Source of the DNA: Puccinellia tenuiflora | Lineage: Eukaryota > Streptophyta > Magnoliopsida > Poales > Poaceae | Length of the DNA: 64,000 bases | Reading direction: 5' to 3' | Assembly (NCBI GenBank): GCA_012064385.1 | Contig: QRDG01000527.1 | Span: forward strand, 837,315-901,314 | Part shown: positions 46,415-54,992 of the stretch, in pieces | Numbering within the stretch: the stretch's first letter is position 1 | Layout: every line of letters begins with the position of its first letter | Translations under genes and position numbers: made by a program | The notes under the pieces: generated by a model | Databases searched by the model: none | Told to the model about the DNA's origin: nothing | What the model saw: the letters and a program-made list of their open reading frames with translations, nothing else

Positions 46415-47430
46415 GGAGCAGCCCGCGAGTGTGTCGGGTGGCGTACTTGGTGAGCAAGAGTGCGAACTGAACGTTATATCTTAGGCCTTAACAGCGCAGC
46501 CTCCGAGTGCATCGGGTGATGGCCTAGGCTTTCGAGTTAGACCTGTGCGGCGCAGCCCCCGAGTACATCGGGTGGCAGCCTAGGTTTTCGAGTAGAACTT
46601 GTACGGCGCGAGCCCCCGAGTGCGTTGGGTGGCGGCCGAAGATTTTTGGGTGATGCCTGTTAGGCGCAGCCCCCGAATGATTCGGGTGGCGGCCTAGGCT
46701 GACTGAGACCTGTGCAGCGCGAGCCCCCGAGTGCGTCGAGTGGCGGCCGAGGATTTTCGGGTGATGCCTGTTAGGCGCAGCCCCCGAGTGATTCGGGTGG
46801 CGGCCTAGGCTGACTGAGACCTGTGCAGCGCGAGCCCCCGAGTGTGTCGGGTGGCGGCCGAGGATTTTCGGGTGATGCCTGTATGGCGCAGCCCCCGAGT
46901 GGTTCGAGTGGCGGCCTAGGCTAACTTTAGACCTGTACAGCGCAAGCCCCCGAGTGCGTCGGGTGGCGGCCGAGGATTTTCGGGTGATGCCTGTACGGCG
47001 CAGCCCCCGAGTGGTTCGAGTGGCGGCCTAGGCTAACTTTAGACCTGTACAGCGCAAGCCCCCGAGTGCGTCGGGTGGCGGCCGAGGATTTTCGGGTGAT
47101 GCCTGTTAGGCGCAGCCCCCGAGTGATTCGGGTGGCGGCCTAGGCTGACTGAGACCTGTGCAGCGCGAGCCCCCGAGTGTGTCGGGTGGCGGCCGAGGAT
47201 TTTCGGGTGATGCCTGTACGGCGCAGCCCCCGAGTGGTTCAAGTGGCGTCCTAGGCTGACGACCTGTGCGGCGCGAGCCCCCGAGTGCGTCGAGTGGCGG
47301 CCGAGGATTTTTGTGTTGGACCTGTGCGGCGCAGCCCCCGAGTGCGTCGAGTGGCGGCCGAGGATTTTTGTGTTGGACCTGTGCGGCGCAGCCCCCGAGT
47401 GGTTCGAGTGGCGGCCTAGGTTGCAAAGGA
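46415..47430. repeat. Minisatellite in the Tat element, about 60-bp units
   Basis: About 17 alternating units of roughly 55-65 bp, each with GCAGCCCCCGAGTG or GCGAGCCCCCGAGTG, then (C/T)CG(G/A)GTGGCGGCC. Neighbouring units alternate between a CCTAGGCT and a CGAGGATTTT ending, giving a dimer of about 120 bp. It lies between integrase and the antisense gene, in the 3' non-coding part of the element. Tat-lineage 3' UTRs are known sources of satellite repeats. Chance ORFs here have no meaning. Confidence 0.92.
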
Positions 47431-47580
47431 GAGGGTGGCACAAAATTTCTTGAATCATCTTTATTTATTCTCGCAAACAGGCCGCCTCATTAAAACCCTT
47501 CCAGTCCCCTTAGGTACCCTGGCGAGGGAAAGAGTGCGTAAGAAACCTGCTGCTACTTTGAATTTACAGTGTAGGGTACA

Positions 47581-48670
47581 TCAGGCGTAGAAGCGGCGTA
47601 GCTGTGCCACGTTCCACGGGTTACTGCAAACTGTTCCTGTGGCTTGGTCCTTCAGGCGGTATGCTCCATTGCCAATTGCTTCTGTCACAATGTACGGGCC
47701 TTCCCATGGGGAGGCGAGCTTGTGCACTTTCTTCTGCTTGAGTCGAAGGACCAGGTCGCCTGGGACAAAAGATCTGGGTCGCAGTCGTCGCCCGTGGTAG
47801 TTGCGCAGGTCCTGCTGGTACACTGCTGTGCGGCTGAGGGCGATGTCGCGTGCTTCATCTAGAGTGTCCATGTCGTCTTCTAGTGCCTCTTCTGCGTCTG
47901 ACTCGTCGTAGGCCACGACCCGTGGAGCGTCAAACTTAATGTCACAGGGTAAGACTGCTTCTGCGCCATACACCATAAAGAACGGTGTGTATTGGGTGGA
48001 TCTGTTCGGCGTGGTGCGTAGGCTCCATAGCACGCTTGGAAGTTCCTCTACCCAGGCTCCTGCAGCTCGTTTCAACGGCACTCGCAGACGCTTCTTTATC
48101 CCTTTGCTGACTAGGCCGTTGGCCCTTTCGACTTGTCCGTTAGACTGCGGGTGTGAGACGGATGCGTAGCTGAGCTTGATGCCTTGTTCCTCGCAGAAAT
48201 CTCTGAACTCCTCGGCTGTAAAGTTCGTGCCGTTGTCGGTGATGATACCGTGGGGCACGCCAAATCTGAAGATGATGGATCTGATGAAGTTGACTGCTGA
48301 AGTTGCGGTTGAACTTGTGATTGGCGCTGCCTCGATCCACTTCGTGAATTTATCGACTGCCACCAGGAGGTGCGTGTGCCCACCCGGGGAGGACTTCCTG
48401 AAGGGACCTACCATGTCGAGTCCCCACTGCGCGAACGGCCATGCAAGTGGGATGGTTTTCAATGCTGATGCAGGTGCGTGAGGTTTGTTGGCGAATTCTT
48501 GGCAGCCGACGCACCTTCTTACGAGCTCGACTGCGTCTTGCATTGCAGTGGGCCAGTAGAATCCTGCTCGCAAGGCCTTGGCAACCAGTGCTCGACTGCT
48601 TGCATGATGCCCGCAGATTCCAGCGTGGATGTCGAGTAGAATAGCCTGGCCGTCAGATGGATCGATGCAC
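47581..48670 (-). CDS. Tat element integrase (C-terminal part of pol)
   Basis: Zinc-binding HHCC region (H..H near 48640, CVGC near 48510), then the DDE core: GLDMVGPF, ITDNGTNF, and SHPQSNGQVERAN with the catalytic Glu; C-terminal part with LRLKQKKVHKLASPWEGPY and NPWNVAQLRRFYA before the stop. It catalyses strand transfer of the cDNA. The frame is offset by one base from the upstream RT frame at about 48671, so normal fusion to RT is broken unless bypassed. The frame upstream of 48670 is an out-of-frame shadow of RT-linker sequence. Confidence 0.9.
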
Positions 48671-50726
48671 CTTGGAGTACGCCTGAGATGCTTCGCTTGT
48701 AAAGCTCGCCCTTGATGATGGTGAAGCCCTTCGAGCGGCGGACAATGCGCTTTGCTTCGACTGGGTTCTCTGGCAGCCGCTGATGCAGCATGTAGGCCAG
48801 ATACGGGCTTGTCCATGTGGGTTCGACCAGCATGATCTCCATGGGCTCCTTCTCCGTGCTTTGCGGGTTGGCGGTCGTTGTTGTCGATGCAGGGGGTTCT
48901 GGCGGGGGCCGGACCCTGATAGAGCGCTGCGTGATGCACTCGAGGAAGACTCCGGGTGGAACCGGAGCTCGATCTGAGCCGAGGTTGGCGAGGATGTCGG
49001 CTTCTTTATTGCTTTCGCGGCCAATGTGTCGCAGTTCGCAGCCGTCGAATTGGCCTTCCAGCTGGTTGTACAGCTCCCTGTATGCTATCATGTTGTCAGC
49101 GATGGCGTCGCATTGCTTCATTGTTTGCTGCACCACCAGGTAGGAGTCGCCATAGATCATGAGGCGAATGGCGCCGCAGTTCTTGGCCATCCGCATGCCG
49201 TGGATCAGTGCCTCGTACTCCGCCTCGTTGTTGGAGGGTGTTGGAAATTTCATCTGCAGCACGTACTTAAGCTTATCGCCTTTGGGTGATATGAGCACGA
49301 CTCCCGCTCCGGCTGAATTGAATTTCTTGGATCCATCGAAGTACATGGTCCATGCAGTCGATAAATCAGGCTCGTCTGGTAGCTGCGCTTCTATCCACTC
49401 TGTGGTGAACTCCGGGAGGACCTGAGCCTTGATTGCCTTCGGGTGCACGTACTTCAGCCCCCATGGCCCTAACTCGACAACCCACTTGGCGACTCGCCCT
49501 GTCGCGGATGGATTAGTGAGGATGTCTGACAGGGCGGAGGAGCTTACCACCGTTATCGGGTGCTCGGAGAAGTAGAGTACCACCTTCCTTGACGTCATGA
49601 AGACGGCGTATGCCAGCTTCTGGTAGTGCGGGTACCTCTGCTTTGACTCTGTTAATACCTCGCTGAGGTAATACACGGGCCGTTGGACGGGATGAGCCCT
49701 TCCTTCTTCCTCCCGTTCGACTACGAGAACGGTACTGACCACTCTGTTCGTGGCTGCCACGTAAAGGTACAGTGGTTCATTCTCCTGGGGTGCTACCAGT
49801 ACTGGAGGGGTTGTCAGGGTCTTCTTCAGCCTGTCAAAGGCATCCTGTGCTTCCTCCGTCCACTCGAATTTGTCCGCCTTTTTCATCAGCTGGTAGAAGG
49901 GCAGAGCCTTTTCTCCCAGCTTACTTATGAATCGACTGAGTGCTGCGACTCTGCCGGCTAGACTTTGCACGTCATGGAGTTTTGTTGGTGCGGGCATATC
50001 GAGTATATTTTGCACCTTTTCTGGATTTGCTTCGATTCCTCTCGCAGAGACAAGGTACCCCAGTAGCTCTCCGGCTGGGACGCCGAAAACGCACTTGTCT
50101 GGGTTCAGCTTGATCTGGTACTTGTCGAGTGCCTCGAAGACCTTGCGGAGGTCGTCGATGAGGGTGTCCTCTTTGCGGGTGGTGATGACGATATCGTCGA
50201 CATAGACTTGGACCACCTTCCCGATAAGCTCCTTCAGGCAGGCTTGCATTGTACGCTGGTACGTGGCCCCAGCGTTTTTCAACCCGAAGGGCATCATGGT
50301 GTAGCAGAACACACCGTGTGGTGTGATAAACGCCGTCTTCTCTTGGTCTTCGACTGCCATCTTGATCTGCTGGTAGCCTGAGTAGGCATCCAGGAAGGAC
50401 AGACGTGCGCAGCCCGCAGTCGAGTCGACGATCTGATCAATCCGCGGGAGCGGAAAGTGATCCTTGGGGCAGCATTTGTTGATGGCGGTGAAGTCGACGC
50501 ACATGCGGAGTTTCTTCGTCTTCTTCTTTTCCACCAGTACTGGGTTTGCTACCCACTCTGACTTCTTGATTTCTTTAATAAAACCGGCATGGAGCAGCCG
50601 GTCGATCTCCAAACTGATCGCGTCTCTCTTTGGACCCGAAAAGCGCCTCATGGTTTGCTTGACAGGTCTGGCGTCCTTGTGAACGTGTAATCGGTGCTCG
50701 GCGAGTTCTCTTGGTATGCCTGGCAT
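48519..50726 (-). CDS. Tat element reverse transcriptase with two RNase H domains
   Basis: 735-codon frame opening MPGIPRELAEHRLHVHKDA. RT blocks: VRPVKQ-like start, CVDFTAINK, LSFLDAYSGYQQI, TPHGVFCYTMMPFGLKNA, catalytic YVDD near 50200. First RNase H after SLAGRVAALSRFI (about 49900-49500), then a second, archaeal-type RNase H with MYFDGSKK (near 49340), NNEAEYEALIHG and GDSYLVVQQ. The double RNase H marks the Tat lineage. The last ~50 residues are out of frame after a one-base change near 48671 that separates it from integrase. Confidence 0.9.
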   Translation of the reverse strand: MPGIPRELAEHRLHVHKDARPVKQTMRRFSGPKRDAISLEIDRLLHAGFIKEIKKSEWVANPVLVEKKKTKKLRMCVDFTAINKCCPKDHFPLPRIDQIVDSTAGCARLSFLDAYSGYQQIKMAVEDQEKTAFITPHGVFCYTMMPFGLKNAGATYQRTMQACLKELIGKVVQVYVDDIVITTRKEDTLIDDLRKVFEALDKYQIKLNPDKCVFGVPAGELLGYLVSARGIEANPEKVQNILDMPAPTKLHDVQSLAGRVAALSRFISKLGEKALPFYQLMKKADKFEWTEEAQDAFDRLKKTLTTPPVLVAPQENEPLYLYVAATNRVVSTVLVVEREEEGRAHPVQRPVYYLSEVLTESKQRYPHYQKLAYAVFMTSRKVVLYFSEHPITVVSSSALSDILTNPSATGRVAKWVVELGPWGLKYVHPKAIKAQVLPEFTTEWIEAQLPDEPDLSTAWTMYFDGSKKFNSAGAGVVLISPKGDKLKYVLQMKFPTPSNNEAEYEALIHGMRMAKNCGAIRLMIYGDSYLVVQQTMKQCDAIADNMIAYRELYNQLEGQFDGCELRHIGRESNKEADILANLGSDRAPVPPGVFLECITQRSIRVRPPPEPPASTTTTANPQSTEKEPMEIMLVEPTWTSPYLAYMLHQRLPENPVEAKRIVRRSKGFTIIKGELYKRSISGVLQGASIHLTARLFYSTSTLESAGIMQAVEHWLPRPCEQDSTGPLQCKTQSSS

Positions 50727-50789
50727 ATCAGAAGGTTGCCAGGCGAATATCTTCCAGTTTTCGCGCAGGAACTCGACGAGCGCGCTTTC

Positions 50790-52226
50790 CTATGCGCTGG
50801 TCAAGCTTGATGACACCCGAACCACCTTGTCAGCATCTGTCGGGTGTACCTGGTGGGCCCTGGTATCGTCGCTGTTGTTGAACGCCGAGTCCTTGGACGA
50901 TTTCTTCTTTGGGGGGAAGAGGGTCTTGTCGTTGTCGACTGCCAGCATCTCGAGGTGATCTTCCATCCCAAAGAACTCAGAGATCCTGTTGAACTCGCGG
51001 TCGCAGCTGTCGGACCGGTCGAAGTCGCCTCTCACCGTGATGACACCCTTGGGTCCAGGCATCTTGAGCATGAGGTAGGCGTAGTGGGGTATCGCCATGA
51101 ACCTTGCAAATGTTGGACGCCCGAGGATGGCGTGGTACTGTGATTTCCAGTCGACCACCTCGAAGTCTTCCAAGAAAGATGACTCCAAGTTGCGGGTGAG
51201 GTGGATGCGATCGGCTTCGTGCACCCGCGGCATGCGAGTCCTGTGCCTTCCTTCTTGATTGACTTCTTCTGATCTAGACATGAATGTGAGCGCTGCCCTC
51301 CTGGCACTCGACTCGTCGGCTAGCTCCTTGCGCCGGGCCAACTCGGCTTTATCCTGTTTGATTCGTTCGGCTTCCTTCCAGAGCAAGTACTGGACCGCCT
51401 GTCGATCTTCCTGTGGATCTTCCGGGGCAGGGAACGTGCCATCGTCCACATGCTTCTGTGCCCTAATCGCCAGCTCCCGGGTGATGGTAAGTTTCGTCAC
51501 CTTGTCTTGCAGGGTGACTTCCATGGGGTACACGGGTGCTGATGGACCGACCATGTAGACTTGCGCGGGGTAGACCCGTCGAGTGGGGCTGATGCTCCCT
51601 GTCGTGCTTCCTTCATCTGAGCTGTACTCGTTGTCGAAGATCACAGCAACGTGGTGGGTACCACGGTCGCTGCTACTGGCGGCTGCCCGATGCGTAGATG
51701 CGATCGGCGCAGTCGAAGCTGGTGCGGATCTTGGCTGGCGCCCGAACAGGTAGGTCGGAGTGGACTTGACTCGCCCCGTGGCCGCAGCAGATGCGTTTTT
51801 CTTGGCAACCGCAGATGTGATCGCCGCAGTCGAAGTTGATGTAGTCGAAGTAGACGCAGTCGCCTTGACCGCGGCAGATGCGATCTTCGCGACCGGTGAA
51901 GGCATGGTCGGCGCAGTTGATGTAGACGCAGATGGCGATGTAGATGCGATCTCCGTAATCTTCACGGCGGGTGAGGTTGTGATCCGTGCAGCCGCCATGG
52001 ATGCAGGCGCCTCCATTGAGCGTAGGGCGGCCTGCGTAGGGCGGAGGGTTCCGCGACTGTCCACCAGATAACGCAGACTACCAAAGGTAATCCACGTGCT
52101 CTGTTGGAATCCGGCGTAAGCCGAAAGATCCGCCGGCGAGTGCTCGACGTACTCGAGGAAGCCGGTGTAGATCGACTCCCTCGCGCTGATGGTGTTGTTG
52201 GTTGCGGGTGAGGCCGGCATGATCAC
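50790..52226 (-). pseudogene. Truncated gag fused to the PR-RT linker
   Basis: A 478-codon open frame whose likely start is MPASPATNN at 52220. It has an Ala/Ser/Thr-rich N-terminus, then a short charged helix (RKELADESSARRAAL) that precedes capsid in this family, then directly HAILGRPTFARFMAIPHYAY and related sequence that lies after protease. The capsid domain, CCHC knuckle and protease D(T/S)G motif are all absent. The frame is kept across the join near 51240, so the deletion is either in-frame or older than the insertion. Confidence 0.75.
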
Positions 52227-52245
52227 GACTCCAGCGATCCGTTCT

Positions 52246-52263
52246 TTCCCACAGACGGCGCCA
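52246..52263 (-). other. Primer-binding site of the Tat element
   Basis: The minus strand reads TGGCGCCGTCTGTGGGAA two bases after the 5' LTR. A TGGCGCC start is typical for plant gypsy elements primed by an elongator tRNA; which tRNA cannot be decided here. Confidence 0.85.
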
Positions 52264-52265
52264 AT

Positions 52266-52677
52266 TGACGAGCTTGTGGCTCGGCAAATCCCTAGGTCGA
52301 ATACCCCGGGTTGATTGAAGGAGGAAGAGAGAGATCAGGCTGGTGAACACGACGGCTAACAGGGGGCGATTTACCCAGGTTCGGCCCCTCGAGTTGAGGT
52401 AAAGACCTACTCCTGCTTGTCTGGAATTATCGATTGGTGGCTACAATGCGATGTTCAATGATTCGATGCCCTAGACGGCGCACCCTCCCGGCCTTTATAC
52501 TACAGGCCGGGTCCCGGGTGGACGGTGCGGATTGCACGTACAGGATAAGGAAACCTCCTCACCGACCTAATGTCGACTACTTGTTGTATACGGAATCCTT
52601 CTTGGGCTTCGCTGGGCCTTCCTTGGCGTGACCCAAGTACCATCACCGTGGGTGACCCAAAAGGTAGCCCCACGACA
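52266..52677 (-). repeat. 5' LTR of the Tat element (412 bp)
   Basis: Same sequence as 41372-41783 by eye, with no difference noticed. Followed by the duplication CGTGT at 52678-52682. Confidence 0.95.
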
Positions 52678-52710
52678 CGTGTGCAGCTGTCGATTTCTTG
52701 GAGAGGACGT

Positions 52711-52786
52711 AAGAACTAAGAAGAGGGGGGGTGTGGAAGAGAGAAGAGAGAACTAAGAAGAGGGGGGGTGTGGAAGAGAGAAGAGA
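52711..52786 (+). repeat. 37-bp tandem duplication at the LINE B 5' limit
   Basis: The unit starting GAACTAAGAAGAGGGGGGGT occurs at 52713 and again at 52750. It lies just where the LINE B endonuclease frame stops being recognisable, so it may be an insertion-end scar or a purine-rich leader repeat. Confidence 0.9.
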
Positions 52787-52835
52787 GAAGGGATGTGATG
52801 CTAGGATTAACTTGTTACGTTGTCTGATATTTCAG

Positions 52836-52977
52836 ATCTGGAAATGTATCGAACCGCATGAAATGGTCGCCTTGGAATACACGGTGCAAAGGATTCAAGG
52901 TTCTTTGTTGGCGTGTTGTGTAACAAGGCAAGAGAGGGTGGAAGCGTTCGCCGACTTTGATAGGAAATGCATTGCAG
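52836..52977 (+). CDS. Isolated exon-like segment of unknown product
   Basis: 142 bases open on the plus strand, with an acceptor (GATATTTCAG|ATCTGG) and donor (TTGCAG|GTAAAT). Encodes IWKCIEPHEMVALEYTVQRI... ending FDRKCIAG. I do not recognise it. No partner exon could be identified on either side, so it may be a fragment left by a transposon or a chance ORF between splice-like sites. Confidence 0.3.
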
Positions 52978-54641
52978 GTAAATAAAGCTGAGAGCTGGCC
53001 CTTTATTTATTAGAGTCGCCAAGTTTGTTTTGTAGTCGGTCCAAAAGAGAAACCTTGCTGCTTACTCGTTATATCCCTATGTCCGGCTCGTTTTCTTCGT
53101 GCCCTGCTTCTCCCTTCCCTAGTGCGGTATATATCATCTTCCCATCCTAATTGATGGGGCACATGTGGCAATACCTTCCTCTCCCTTACACGCGGGTCCC
53201 GGTCACCCTCATGGATGCACAATCTACTATATGCATTCCGCGCGCTTTGCATAAACAAATTGATAATTTCTACCCTTGGAACCATGAAGTTAAGTGTGTT
53301 TTCACTGTGATATCAGCTTATCCTATGATTGTCTCTATGAAACTTCGAAGGGATGTGTGGTTAGATGTCAACCCCTCTTCTTCGAGTTCATAGTAAGATA
53401 AAAGAATGTTGGAAGTTTGTTTGGAAAGTGAAAGTACCATAGAAACTTAGGGTTCTACGGCGATTGATACAGCAATTTTTGTCATCGGCCTATGTTTTAT
53501 ATCACCAAAATATGGCCACGAGTGGTTGCTTAATTTCCGGTGTCAAGGACTCATGGAGACATTCTTTGATCGAGTGTATGTGACATGGCAAACGAAGACA
53601 TGGTCGAGCATTTGTGTGCTACTCAGGGACCACATGCTAAGCAATGGCTGTTTGCTATGATGGACTCACTATCGCATGGTAGTAGCGCTTTGGGAAATTT
53701 AGACAACGAGGAGTAAATATACATGAGAGTGAGTTTGAGAGCCCCAGGTCTGCTCACATGTTTATCAAGAGTTACTTGTCCGAGTTGAAAACACACTTGC
53801 AAGTCGGTGGTGGCGGAGCCTGAGATCCCTCTAGGCGCAGCCTAGATTCCACCTCGTGAGATTTATTAAAGGTGAATGTCGACGGTAAAGTTTCACAGGT
53901 CGACGGGGGTGATAGGTGCAATGCGCCAAGACCATAATGAAGTACGCATGTGAGTCCTCTTCAGCAGCATCACATATCACATAACCTCCCTACCCTTGAG
54001 GCGTTAGGCAAGCCCTAGCCCTCGCATATGATCTCCTAGCCCAACACATCAGAGTGGCATCTGATTGCAAGACAGTGGCCAGAGGTATTCGGGTAGGTTC
54101 AAGTGGGAGATATAGCAATATTATCAAGTAATTCAGCACTCAATCAATCGACTTACAGGAATGCAATTTTAGTCATGAAAGGAGAAGATCAAATGGAGAA
54201 GCTCATTGCCTCGTAAAATTCGCTCTTTCACTAGGCCAAGGTCATCATGTTTGGCTACTTGATCCTTATGAAAAATTACAGTGCCTGTAAACATTGCTTA
54301 TTGATAAATAAAGCTAAAAACGATTTCCCTAAAAAAGATCATCTGGGCGCAAAACTTTTTGCATTTTCCCGAAAATACTCTGTAATAGTTTTTGCTTCTC
54401 ACTGTATAAAGACCATTTTTGTAAAGGCTTAACTATTTTTATCTAACGCAATGACCAGATTAAAACCATTAGTTAGGACTGTCAGCGTGTGTTGCATTAT
54501 AGATGATACTCAGGCTCGGTGCATACTGCATAGTCAAACAGATTTAAAATATATTCCATCAACAAATGTCTTATATCCTCAGTTACGTTTGCACTAGAAG
54601 ACCAAACTAGGAGCATGTGGCAAGGGCCAAGGTAGACATCT
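52978..54641. other. Unassigned region downstream of SEC11
   Basis: About 1.7 kb of mixed composition. The right part must contain the SEC11 3' UTR on the minus strand. I found no domain, splice structure or terminal repeat that could be supported. Confidence 0.45.
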
Positions 54642-54992
54642 TCAGTCTTTCGATGTTATCACCAGCAGCCCCAGCGCCCCAATTAGAAGGTACTGCAGCA
54701 AGAAGCATCATTATTTCAGCATTTCGGCAATTGTAGAACTGGCTCTTCTTATTTTAGATTTAGATCTCCCGTTATCAAGAAGGTGAATGAGCGAGGGCTT
54801 CTATCAAAATCTGAGGAAAAGTTCTCATATGGACTACAGCTATCATGGTTTAACCTCTAGGGCGGTCGGTATACTTCATAAGAAACATACCTTGATGATT
54901 GGCTGCTCAGTCATCACAATCGTAACCCACCCGGCATATGGAAGAAAGCTGTTCAAGCAAAAGGGTGATGAAAGCTGTTCAAGCTGTCCAAT

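Larger units (their letters stand above)
41372..52677 (-). mobile_element. Tat-type Ty3/gypsy retrotransposon, recently inserted deletion derivative
   Basis: Minus-strand element of 11.3 kb with 412-bp LTRs, flanked by CGTGT (41367-41371 and 52678-52682). Minus-strand order: 5' LTR, primer site, truncated gag joined to the PR-RT linker, RT with two RNase H domains, integrase, minisatellite, antisense gene region, polypurine tract, 3' LTR. The second RNase H and the antisense gene are hallmarks of the Tat lineage. The LTRs look identical base for base, so insertion is very recent, yet capsid, nucleocapsid and protease are missing and pol is frameshifted. It must have been mobilised in trans. 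Confidence 0.93.
26622..52712 (-). mobile_element. LINE B, split by two nested LTR elements
   Basis: Minus-strand L1-type LINE in three pieces: 52712-52683 and 41371-37836 (endonuclease, RT), then 27239-26622 (RNase H, tail as a T-run at 26622-26630). The pieces join in frame once the inserts and one copy of each target duplication are removed. Element B interrupts the spacer before RNase H; the gypsy element interrupts the endonuclease N-terminus. The 5' limit is uncertain: the frame is readable to about 52712, where a 37-bp tandem duplication begins. No target duplication for the LINE itself could be fixed. Confidence 0.85.

Noticed and set aside
46415..47430. CRISPR-like array
   Set aside because: The units are direct repeats without unique spacers, inside a plant retrotransposon.
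47039..47458. Frames of 100-140 codons in the minisatellite
   Set aside because: Periodic peptide (RHSTHSGAAPHRSNTK-like) produced by the tandem DNA repeat, without a start or family.
54940..54985. GAAAGCTGTTCAAGC direct repeat as the LINE C target-site duplication
   Set aside because: Both copies lie on the 5' side; the sequence after the A-tail (GGCAGATAAGTG) does not match.
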